Assembly (NCBI RefSeq): GCF_026151205.1
Contig: NC_087072.1
Coordinates: 3,923,375-3,987,374 of the forward strand
Direction: 5' to 3'
Origin: Bolinopsis microptera
Lineage: Eukaryota > Ctenophora > Tentaculata > Lobata > Bolinopsidae
Length of the DNA stretch: 64,000 bases
Shown: positions 23,918 through 33,765 of the stretch, piece after piece
How the letters are laid out: the number at the start of each line of letters is the position of its first letter
Position numbering within the stretch: position 1 is the first letter of the stretch
The notes under the pieces: generated by a model
Databases searched by the model: none
The model's input: the letters and a program-made list of their open reading frames with translations, nothing else
Told to the model about the DNA's origin: nothing
Made by a program: the position numbers and the translations under genes

Positions 23918-24291
23918 ACAATGGTCAACTCAGTTGGTAAATCTTCATGCTTGTTAATCGCGAGGTACCAGGTTCGATTCAAAGCTGAGCTACCAGCCAT
24001 GGGGTGAGCTTCGTTGACGCTCAGCTAAGGATTTCGAGTGATCTATGCAGCTCCCCGATCCACTCAGCCGAATACCCGAGAAATCGGGTGTGAGTGTTAA
24101 CTGAGGAGCTGCCCATTGCAGCAAAGTCTCGGACGAAGAAAGTATGGTACACTGAGACACTACCTTAACCGTCACTGGCCAAATGTATAATTCAATCCTT
24201 TAGCTTCCTGTAATTGGCTGGTTACACTTGCGTAACAATGTGGCTGTTGGAATGTCCGAAGTAAAATAAAGTGTGAGATTTAAAAAAAAAC
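23918..24291 (+). mobile_element. tRNA-derived SINE, complete copy with A-tail
   Basis: A-box region TCAACTCAGTTGGTAAATC, B box CAGGTTCGATTC, then a ~280-bp body shared with 26027-26396 (GGGGTGAGC, GCTAAGGAT, GAGAAATCGGGTGTGAG, GCAGCAAAGTCTCGG, CGTCACTGGCCAAAT, TTCCTGTAATTGGCTGGTT). Ends in a short poly(A) at 24280-24290. The tRNA head differs from the other two copies, so it is a sub-family or a head exchange. Confidence 0.85.
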
Positions 24292-24334
24292 ATATACTCA
24301 GGTATACATAACATGGTTCAGTTTTATAACAAAC

Positions 24335-24458
24335 CTTGTTGATCTACCACCTTCCCCTGAGCAGAGGTTGAGAAATTGAGAAATCTGTTTGCTGCTGTGC
24401 TTATCAATATCTGTAAGGAAGCCAATCTGGCCAACCAGAATATATAAATGTAAACCAT
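24335..24458 (-). pseudogene. Second copy of the receptor signal-peptide exon
   Basis: ATG at 24458 begins MVYIYIFWLARLASLQILIS. The exon ends with the same phase-1 donor (CAAG|GTTTGTT) as 19948-20086. Compared with that exon it has lost 15 bp (in frame), and many changes are amino-acid replacements rather than stops. The flanks on both sides also match. Downstream (to the left) the body of this gene copy is missing: LINE, dispersed repeat and SINE occupy the space. It is called a remnant, but the frame is open. Confidence 0.7.
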
Positions 24459-24945
24459 GTTCAACGTGTCTCTATCGGCGAAATTGATACTGGTGCAACT
24501 CCGAAATCAAAAAGGCGAGCTATCGTAAATGAAGAAGTAAATTGTAAAGGTGGATTTGTTTTTATATTTAAATTTCTATCTCTCACACCAAGGTGCAATC
24601 CGGTCTTTGGTCTTATTTTATTGTTGAAAGCCTACATATCATTTACAAAATGACATGGACATCATATATATGTCATTGATACTAAAAGTATTTTTTAAAA
24701 GTATTCGGTTAACGTTACTTTTCTAGTACTCATTCTTTCTTTGTTATTTTATCGCAGAGTTGCACCATGTACCCTCAACTCGATCGAAAAGTTGTCATTT
24801 CGATGAATCATATTTTTATGATATCATTAAGTGTCATCATGAATGTTCAACAAAAGAAAAGTACCGCATACCGGCTCGACTGCACTTTGAACAAATAAAA
24901 GCTAAATGGATATCAAGTACTTGCCATGCAAACCAAAAATAGATT
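24459..24945 (-). repeat. Duplicated receptor 5' flank
   Basis: Collinear with 20087-20470 with indels. See shared blocks under the 5' flank of the intact gene. Confidence 0.7.
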
Positions 24946-24959
24946 TGTAGCTCACCGTG

Positions 24960-25335
24960 CGCTCACTGCGCTGCACTTGCAACACGTTTATAACAAATTT
25001 AAAATTTTCGTTTTAAACTGTTTTTTGTTGGATCTATTTAAAAAATAAAATGTATTTCAAAGGGAAAATAAAATTGTTACTTATAGTTATAACTATAAGC
25101 ATCAAAAATCAAAATTAAAATGCGATTGAAACTGTCCAAACATCGCAGTTTCGTATGACACATGGATCGGCCTAGCCACTTTTCCTAATCCTATCATCAT
25201 TGACATTAGTATTACAGCACAGGAAGTCAAACAATATTAATATTATGGCCTGTCTGACCCTCTGAAGGCGCACGTTGTTGTCCTAACGATTGTTTTGTAA
25301 TTTAGGTTGTCTTTAATTATATTAGTTCGTATAAG
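24960..25335 (-). pseudogene. 3' remnant of a third receptor copy
   Basis: 24990-25145 matches the intact gene's 3' flank at 15735-15885 (TTTTCGTT, GTTGGATCTA, TTTCAAAGGGA, AATAAAAT, TAAGCATCAAAAAT). 25250-25335 matches its TM5-TM6 coding region at 16600-16670 (CCCTCTGAAGGCG and TTGTTGTCCT-like blocks, TTGTCTTTA, TTAGTTCGT). Frame is lost. Because 3' material lies to the right of a second 5' end on a minus-strand gene, it belongs to a further copy in a head-to-tail array. Confidence 0.65.
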
Positions 25336-25504
25336 GATGTTGTTTTATTAATATTATGGCTTATAAGTTATACACTGCGATCGGCTTTTACTAATTCGCT
25401 CGCCCAAAAATTATTACGTCGCGTGACTTTGCATGGTTTTTACAATTTTGCAGCCGCGGTAAAAAACAGTTTTACATTTAACGGGTGATACTCGTAAAAT
25501 GTTG

Positions 25505-25607
25505 GATGATGATTAATCACCCTACACTCGACTGTCACGTGACTTTTCAACCCGTTCTTTAGCTGGTCCTGAACGACTATTCGAAACCCTAACCCTCTAA
25601 GTCTAAT
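25505..25607 (-). mobile_element. MITE fragment, right half of an interrupted copy
   Basis: The reverse complement matches the 3' third of 14241-14592 (GTCACGTGACAGTCGAGTGT and its terminal repeat). Its missing half lies at about 26570-26925, so repeat D and a SINE appear to have landed inside it. Confidence 0.6.
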
Positions 25608-25616
25608 TATATAGGG

Positions 25617-26020
25617 GGTGCACGATAAAATAAACTTGCTCTGATTTTCAAAATTTTTGTACCACTGTTTTCTAAAGACTGTGAGCATTTTCACAGTACC
25701 AAATTTGTTATACCTTTTTGGAATGATCAGTGAGTTTCGCCTAGGTGCCATATTTGATGGCGCGCGGCTTTTGGAGCAAAATTAAGTGTAAAAGTCGCGT
25801 AATTTGACGAAATTCGTTGATTTTTGTCGTATTATTTTGTCATATCTTTGGTTCCTGAACAGTGAACATGAATCATGATGAAAATTTGTCAGAACCTTCC
25901 AATCATACTTAACTATCGAGCCTAAATTATAGTTGGGAGAGATTAGCCTTGATTAAGAGGTCTAAAAATGACAAAATACAAAATAGGTATAAATTCTTTG
26001 ATAACTCAAATTATAGCTTT
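25617..26020 (+). repeat. Dispersed repeat D, copy 2 with head
   Basis: Starts GTGCACGATAAAATAAACTT, like repeat C, then follows repeat D at 13605-14050. The head shared by C and D suggests one family with exchanged bodies. Confidence 0.7.
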
Positions 26021-26026
26021 TTTAGC

Positions 26027-26396
26027 GGCCAGGTAGCGCAGTTGGTTAAAACGCCAGCTTTGCAATCGTGAGGTTGCGGGTTCAAATCCCACTGTCTGCC
26101 TGGTCGTGGGGTGAGCGTCGTTGACGTTCAGCTAAGGATCCTTAGTGGTCTATGCAGCCCCGGCCCGGTCTACTCAGCCGAATAATCGAGAAATCGGGTG
26201 TGAGGGTTAAATGAGGAGCTTCACATCGCAGCAAAGTCTCGGGCGAAGAAAGTATGGTACACACTGCACACTGTCACTACTATAACCGTCACTGGCCAAA
26301 TAAATCCTTCGGCTTCCTGTAATTGGCTGGTTGCACTTGTGTAACAATGTGGTTGTTGGAATACACTGAAGTAAAATAAGTGTCTTGATAAAAAAG
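26027..26396 (+). mobile_element. tRNA-derived SINE, complete copy
   Basis: Starts GGCCAGGTAGCGCAGTTGGT (A box), loop TTTGCAA, B box GGTTCAAATCCC, then the family body, ending near GATAAAAAAGC. The head resembles a tRNA-Ala(TGC), though the anticodon stem pairs poorly. Confidence 0.88.
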
Positions 26397-26424
26397 CTGA
26401 CCATAGAAATTGCTCAAACTAATT

Positions 26425-26945
26425 TTTACTGGGCCGCGCTCAGCCTGTCATTCCGCCGAATCTCTGTTTATGAACATAATAGCCTGAGGTCCCCAGGTAA
26501 GGCTCCCCCTGTATCGTAGAAACTCTATACTTATAGTGAAACGAACGTGGGGGTCACGACGTGATACAAAACAAAAACATATGCTCAAACCCAAACCCAA
26601 TCGAGAAATTAGACTAACTTCCTTATACTACTATGCGGTCATATCACGTGATCGAGACAGGGGTTGACGGATGTTACTCGTCTAAATTTCTTCGAAGTAG
26701 CGCGCGCCGTTTTCTTCTTGAAATTTTATGGCCCGATGGCAAGTGCTACGAAGTAGCGTGCGCCGGGCCAGACCATTCACAATGGTCATTGTGTCAGGGG
26801 GGGGGGGGGGGGGGGGGGGGGGTGATTCGGAATCAGCGTCCGAAAATACAAAATACATCGATTGCAGTTCAAAATTGTCGGGGGCCCTTTTAAAACAATC
26901 TCGAAGATCGACTGTAGAGTGATTTAGCACGCTCGTAAAATGTTT
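26425..26945. repeat. Nested repeats: MITE left half, GC-rich family B and poly(G)
   Basis: 26440-26570 matches 14085-14225 (CAGCCTGTCA, GTCCCCAGGTAA, TGTATCGTAGAAACT, GGTCACGACGTGATACAA). 26583-26925 is the inverted MITE half ending in its TIR. Within it lie family B (26660-26790: GAAGTAGCGCGCGCCG, GGGCCAGACCATTCACAATG, also in the LINE at 34400-34520) and the poly(G) tract. Confidence 0.65.
26797..26822 (+). repeat. Poly(G) tract, 26 bases
   Basis: An uninterrupted run of G on the plus strand. Tracts of near-equal length and the same strand occur at 42328 and 44228. Confidence 0.9.
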
Positions 26946-29156
26946 GTTCCGAATATCAAATATTAAACAAAACTGTCGACAAGACCGTCGATGGTCGAAG
27001 AGTCCAACTCGGCGCGCGTCGCCGCGTCTTGATAGGTTATAATGTATAAACCTACAATTTTTTCCGTTCACCATCTTTTGTAAAAAGACAAAAGTGAAAG
27101 ATTACAAATGGTCGTTTTTGCAGAAAAAGAGGAATTTTTGAGAACGAGGTAGGCCTGTTAAGAGGCGTACTCGGATTTCAGCACGACAACTTACTTAACG
27201 GCCTATTTACTGCTCCAATTTTCCATGACTTCTAGAGATTATTTATTTATTATATTTCATTAAATTGTGATGTTATTAATTTAACTACGTATAATGGGCT
27301 CCTTTTAACTAGAGTATGGATATTCAGGTTCCGATATTATGGAATACCTCCCGGTTTGAGACTCACTCAGGGCATAGTTCAAACCCAAACTCTCAGTGTA
27401 CAATGGTAGATTTATGACAGGAATTTATGTTATAATTATGGACTTCGAACTTTTAGGTTAATTTATGTCTAGAGTTTTAACTTCGAACTTTTAGATGAAT
27501 TTATATCTGGAAGATAACCAATAAAAACAAGTTAATAAGGATTGTAAAATAATGCAAGACCAATCCAATAGTACATAAAATAAGTGTTCAATCTCATGGT
27601 GAAGTCCGTTACCCTAAATCAGTTGGGTAGCTGGGTGATCAATGGGAACTGGTGTGTATTATAACGGGGCTGGCTGACTCTCTCTCTGGACGATGGACAG
27701 GTAGCTTCTAGGATCACTGCGAAATGGAATTGGTAAGAGAACGTAAAGTGGACATATAATTAATTAAGAATCTAATGACACGTTAGGTCGGATAAATCAA
27801 CATATAATAAAGTGATACGTAATATAATGACAAATAATAATTAATTACACAATGTAAATAAGTCTAGTGACTGACCGTGATTTGCCCTCGTTCTCTACTA
27901 CATTCTTTCTAACGGCTGGGAACGAGGCACAATCTGCGGGAGGGGTTTGTCCTGAAAACGGACAAATTATAAGCAAGTGACGGATTAATTAATGACAATA
28001 ATATACTACGTAACTAGGATAAAATTAAACAAGATAAAGTTAAATAGAGTAAACGGTAGAATACGAAATATGTAGAACGTATCAATTAATGCTCAATGAC
28101 TTACGAGATAATAAGGTAGGTGCTGCTAAGGTTGGGACAAGCAGGCAGGTTAGGATAGGGCTCACCCACAATACTACCTAGGAAATGATAAACTATTAGG
28201 AACTAAATAATAACCAATCGGGAATGACCTTAGTATTACGAACAATGTGAAACAATAATTTGGGAATAACATTGCAATGAACAACATCTAATGAATGGGT
28301 TACATAATAATAGAACAATACCTCGAGCAACAAACTTCCTAGCTTAGCGGGAATTTACGGAAGTGACGGGAACCAATTGCAATGTTCTGGTGACTTCTTC
28401 TTAATGGACTAGTGACATGGGAGAGAGAGAGAGCAAACTAAATCACCCCGGGCCGGGTTTGCCGAAGAAAGAGCGATGGCAGAAGAAAAAGGCAGTGATA
28501 AACTTGTCTCCCATCCTTTTGTAGTCCTAGAGTGTTCCGTGGAAGGGGAGTTCCAGTGGATGAGGCGGTATAGCGCGTTATCCAGGTAGCAACAACCAGG
28601 TTATTAAAAACAGGGTATTGCAAACAAACAGATTATTAATACAAATCCCGGTTTTTTAAAACTGGTTAAAATACCGTTCCACTAATTGATGAATTCAATA
28701 ACTCTGTTAATCCAATAATTTCGTTATAAATAATCCTAATAAAACTAGATGTCCTTTCTGGCCAATGGCTGCAGTGCTCTGCAAATCTCTCCAATCAGAT
28801 CTTAATCATATAAATGATCACTTAATTCATCTTAATCATATAAGTTCTCACCTAATTCATCTTTATGACACTTTATGTTACGGTGAATATTTGCAAATTT
28901 ACATGGTTTATTTACCATTTTAATCCACATATTTACAAATCTAATTACTACTAACGCAGCATACTGGGGTTCAACTTAACTTCTAGTTCTGAGGTACTAC
29001 ACACGTCCCTAACAAGGCCCAGGAAACCTTACTGGTAGGGCTCTAACTTTTAAAATAAAAGAGATAAAAACGTCTGGTTTTCAATAAAATGTTCGCCTTG
29101 TAAAAATAACGTTTCCTCCCCAGAAGGAAAATTTAAAACAACGTAGATTTTAAGTT
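26946..29156. other. About 2.2 kb with no recognised gene
   Basis: AT-rich, with a short GA run at 28421-28434 and no convincing ORF, RNA gene or terminal repeat. It could be an old non-coding element, since boundaries on both sides are repeats. Confidence 0.5.
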
Positions 29157-29520
29157 ATCGCGAAAAGTTTTATTTTGGGCCTTATAAAAGTGCCGAGCTT
29201 TAACTTTGCGGATTCTTGTTCTCTGATTGGCTGAATCGTATCACGTGGTACGTGGTGCAATTGCATTCTTGGAATGTTTAAAGCGTGCAAATGCAATGAA
29301 CTAACGAGCGCGCGCGGAGTTCAGCAAGCTGTGAAGACGCGATCACCTGAAGTAATATCGCCAGCCAGTATAAACGTCTGCTGGGTAGGCGAAACTCACT
29401 GATCTCCAAAAAGGTATGACAAATTTGGTACTGTGAAAATTCTCACAGTCATTAGAAAATAATGGTACAACAATTTTAAAAATCCGATCAAGTTTATTTT
29501 TATCGTGCATACCCTAATAC
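29157..29520 (-). repeat. Dispersed repeat C, copy 2
   Basis: Inverted copy of 11877-12250, including CTCTGATTGGCTGAATCGTA, TCACGTGGTACGTGG and TTGGTACTGTGAAAATTCTC. Confidence 0.75.
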
Positions 29521-30514
29521 AACGTAGTAATATCGCCAGCCAGTAAGGTCTGCTGGGTAAGCGCGTGCGCGAACATAAATTAGCTATGAAAACGAAAATC
29601 ACTTCTTATTTTGCTTCATGTTGTGGGCCTGCCGCGCACAAGTGCGCGGCCGCCGGCCATATCGTGGCATTTAATTGAAATGACGATGAGGATCACGACG
29701 CAAGAAAAAAAGACGTAACTGGGGTTTTAACGTATCGAACAGGAAATTCACACAAAACACAATTTGTTTATTTTCGCGTCGCGTCAACAGTCAATGTCGT
29801 GTCACATTTATTTATTTCAAAATATACAGCCAAACGTGACATTTAGTTCAGTCTGTTACAACTTATTTATACCTAATCTAAAACACTAAGAATGGGATGT
29901 TATTACAAAACAAAATACGGAATTATAATAAATTAAACTGAGGTAGTTTGCGTTAATAAATTAACACTAGTATATATATATATATATATAACTCTAAAAC
30001 TCTGGTCACAAGAGCAACTGCCTAAACGTGCAGAAGTGAAAACAAATAAATAAAATACTAGCAATCCTTTGAATTCGCAATAAATAAGTTCGTTCAATGT
30101 CATTATATAATTCTAAAACCACATATATGTGACCAGTAAATAATTTAATTGGTCTATAGACTACTGTATAAAATTCTCAATATAAACTTTTAAACAATAA
30201 TAAATTAATTAAAAAACACACAACAACCTTTGGTGTGTAAGAATGATTAAACAGCCTCATTTTGACACAAAATATCTTCATAATATTATAGTATATGCTA
30301 TAATATTAGAACTGTTAAGTTGAGTTCAGGTAACAGAATTTAACTGTAATAGAACCTCTGCTGTGTTATCCACTGTTGAGATGTAGCCATATCTTCGTCC
30401 GGTCTAACATTGACCCCGGCTCATGAAATATATGCTTCGTCCGGTCTAACATTGAACCCGGCTCACTAATCATAGGGATGGTGTAGTTATGGTAGTTGGA
30501 ATATAATCAACTGT
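29521..30514. other. Non-coding stretch 3' of a LINE
   Basis: Probably includes the LINE 3'UTR. A (TA)n microsatellite lies at 29968-29989. A direct repeat of about 42 bp at 30390-30470 has CTTCGTCCGGTCTAACATTG in each copy. Confidence 0.5.
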
Positions 30515-33433
30515 TTAAAGTTTTATCTCTATTCGAAGGAATTCTTCTGCATCCTTTGTTATTTCCAGTGCTAGATCAAAGAACTCACGAAGTCTGCTCC
30601 ATGATATCAACATTGAGTTCCCACCATAGCCTTGGTTTTTGATGTTGTGGAAAGGGTGTCTTTCAAGAAGCTCACTCATTTTGTTCCTTTTATCTGCTTG
30701 TACATCAGGACAGTCGGTAAGCAGGTGAAGTGAATTTTGAGCCCCTCGCTTACAATCACACAGTGGAGAATCAAATTTACTGCTTTTGAAGCGGTGTAGA
30801 AATTCATTCATTATGTTGTTCGGATAGAACAAGCTTAGAAACAAGGTTTCAAGTTGCCTTGATGTTTTGGGCGGAAACTTGAGCTTTGTGGCGCTCACTG
30901 TAGGTGCCTCTGTATACCCTTCCAGCTGGTACTGGCTGTTTATGGACGATTGCCAAAGCTGTTCACTGTAATGTTTCATCACTGATTTACTGTAGCTGCA
31001 TCCTTTTATTGATAGACTGGTGAGTTTTTCTAGATCATGGTTATTTATGATTTTTAGATCCTCATTAGTGAAGTGTTCAGGAAGTATCGAAGATTTCCAC
31101 AATAGAAACTGAAATACATCTTTTACTTTTCCAGTTAGTGCGCTGTAACTGCCTGATTTCATTTGGTCATCAATAAGGTGTTTCAGTGGATCCTCTTTAT
31201 TCGGGAATATATTCAGTTTAAGGATGTGCTTCACTGAGTTCACTTTGTTTGATATGTTGAGTGGCAACACACCAAGTATCATTTCAGCTGTAGTTAGCCT
31301 TACATTGAACACTGCACCCAAAGCTGCTTTTATAGTCCTATACCAAGCGCTTTCAATTTCTTTGATACTTCTATTATTGATCCAGACAGTTCCAGCATAG
31401 TGGATCCGTGAATATATGAGAACTTCAATTAGCCTTACAATGACATGTTGTCTGAATCCCCAGTTGCGGTTTGTATACTTGCATATTGTAGCCCACCGGC
31501 CAAGTATCTTTCTGTTAATATCCTTTGCGTGCTCGATGTAGGTGAGCTTTCTATCCATTATCAAGCCTAGTACTTTGGTCTTTTCGACGAACTTGATCTC
31601 GTTGCTACCAAGACGAAATGACAATGGAAGAAGCGTTTCATCGTTTTCTGCAGTTCCAAATCCAATTAGTTCAGTTTTTCCGGGATCACAGTTTATTATC
31701 ATTCTCCATGTTATACTCCATTTATAGATAGCATAACATGTCATCTGTAGATTGAGAAGACACTGGTGTGTTGTTTCACCTCTGACCCTTAATGTTCCAT
31801 CATCTGCAAACTTGAAAACCCCTATATCTGGGTTGAGGGTGAGATCCTGTGCAAGGTCATGCAAAAAGAATTTGAATAGAATTGGAGACAATGCTGAACC
31901 TTGTGGTAGTCCAAATTCTCTACATGCTCTAATGAAGCCAGTATAGTTGTTGAATACAAGACGAACTTTTCTGTTGAAGAGAAAGCTGTTTATAAGTCTC
32001 CACATACTTCTGGATACTCCAAAGTCGGACAACTTTTTCATGAGACCTTTTTTCCAAACACTATCAAAAGCTTTTTCAAAATCTATAAAGAGACAGATGA
32101 CCGTGTATTTCTTCTGAAGATGACTACGAACATCATTATCCAGTCTGTTTAGATAACGAACAGTGTTGCGCTTTTTTGTGAACCCTTCTTGATACTCATC
32201 GCTTAGGCCCTTCTTTCTAAGGTGCTCTTCTAATCTATTAGCAATTATTTGTTCAAACACCTTACCAATATAGGATGTTATAGAGATCGGTCGATACGAT
32301 CCTGCCTTGCTGTAGTCAGTTTTGCCTTCCTTCTTGAGAAATATTACATCAGCAATATCCCAAACCCAGTGGCCAGTCTTCAAACATGAATTCAACAATG
32401 CAAGAATACATTCACAGGCAGTTCCTCCCAATTTTTTAAACATTACGGGATGGAATTCAAAGTTATCAAAGCTTTTTCCTGCTGCTTGATAATTTTTGAA
32501 GAAGTGTTGAAGTTCAGCTTTAGTAATCTCCCCATTTAGCATATCCTCTTCATCATTGGTTGTGTAGGTAGAGTCTTGGGGCTCACTTTCATTAGATTCA
32601 AGACATTCCTTATAGATTCTGTTGACATCTTCATAGAACTTTGCATCAAAATCTGTTCCTTTTTCCAGCAAATGTTTACCTGCAAAGAAGCTATCAAATA
32701 GTATTTCTTCAATGTCTTTAGAATCTGTGATAAGATCACCACTTGCTTCCTTGAAGGGCTCTACCTTGTTGTCACGTTTTTTAGAAAACATCCGATTGAA
32801 TTCTTTCCAAAACTTTGTACATTGGGAGGCATTGAGATTGTTAGTCTTCGTTAAAATGAACTTTTGACACTCTTTTTTCCTAGTTTCATCAAACAAACCT
32901 TTGGCATGATCTAGGGCAGCTTTGTTCGACAAGGTGTTACGTTTCATATATAATCTCTTTGCGTCTCTAAGTGCTTTAGACATTTGAGTAAGTCTATCTG
33001 TCCAGTAAGGTTTGCTATGTGGGGTGGATTTCTTGTGTGTTGCAAACTTAGATGTTGCTGCATGGATTGTTGAGTTGATGGTGTCCCATTGAGATGTAGC
33101 ATCACTGTCAAAGAAGTCTGCTTTCTTTGCTATTAGATCATCCTCAATATAATCTGACCATTTTGCCCAGTCGATTGAGCTTAAGTCGATTTTCATCTTA
33201 GGGGGTGCTGGTGAGTTTTCAACACATGCTGTTTTTATTGATGATAAAATAGGCACATGCCCACGTATTGGAGCACCTGAGAATAGTTCTGCATCGATAT
33301 CTGTTTTCATATCAGTAAATAGATGCTCAGTTGCTGTGGATGTAATCATAAAGTCTATCAAACTATTTCCATTGTCAGATAGGAATGTTGGTTCTGCACT
33401 ACTAATAATGGTAACACTAGTAATACAATTCAC
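30515..33433 (-). mobile_element. LINE with uninterrupted 972-codon EN/RT frame, 5'-truncated
   Basis: One open frame. It begins inside the endonuclease (NSLIDFMI and RGHVPIL match the EN C-terminal segment), then RT: SYRPISITSYIGKVFEQIIA, CLFIDFEKAFDSVWKKGLM (motif A), GLPQGSALSPILFKFFLHDL (motif B), VFKFADDGTLRV (catalytic FADD), GKTELIGFG, KTKVLGLIMDRKLTYIEH and RIHYAGTVWI, ending in a Cys/His knuckle (CDCKRGAQNSLHLLTDC). Jockey/CR1-like by motif. No stop or frameshift from EN end to C-terminus, so insertion was recent. The first ~200 residues of EN are missing where sequence changes near 33,440. A hAT-like element lies 25 bp beyond. Confidence 0.9.
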
Positions 33434-33466
33434 TCAACTAACCTCTCCCTCTAACCTCCCTAGACC

Positions 33467-33765
33467 CAGTGGCCTGTACCTTTGCCTGTTGGCCCCCCTA
33501 AAATTTTTTGTGTCCCTAAAAAAAAAAGAAAAAAGTCGGGTACTTTTTTTTCGCCCCCCCCTTCAGCTTTTTGCGCCCCCTGAAGCAAAAAAGGGTACCC
33601 CAAATATTTTTTTCGCGTCCACCGAACGCTAAATTGGACAGGAAAATACACAAATGAGGCGTTTTTTCAGTGAAAGGGCCTAAAATTCAGGAAAATTGCG
33701 CCCCCCTTATACGGCGCCCCCCTGCACAGCGGGGTCTGCGGGGCCCTAAGTTACGCCACTAGCTG
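33467..33765. mobile_element. hAT-like MITE, 299 bp, with 8-bp target duplication
   Basis: The left end is CAGTGGCCTGTACC. The right end, reverse-complemented, is CAGCTAGTGGCGTAACTTAG. It is flanked by CCTAGACC at 33459-33466 and again at 33766-33773. 8-bp duplications and CAGTGGC-type ends are hallmarks of the hAT superfamily. The interior is full of CCCCCC and GCGCCCCC runs with no ORF. Confidence 0.8.

Noticed and set aside
26633-27074. Frames with poly-Gly or poly-Pro runs
   Set aside because: Created by reading through the 26-base poly(G) tract inside nested repeats.
26946-29156. A possible LTR retrotransposon
   Set aside because: I looked for paired terminal repeats, a primer-binding site and gag/pol motifs and saw none.
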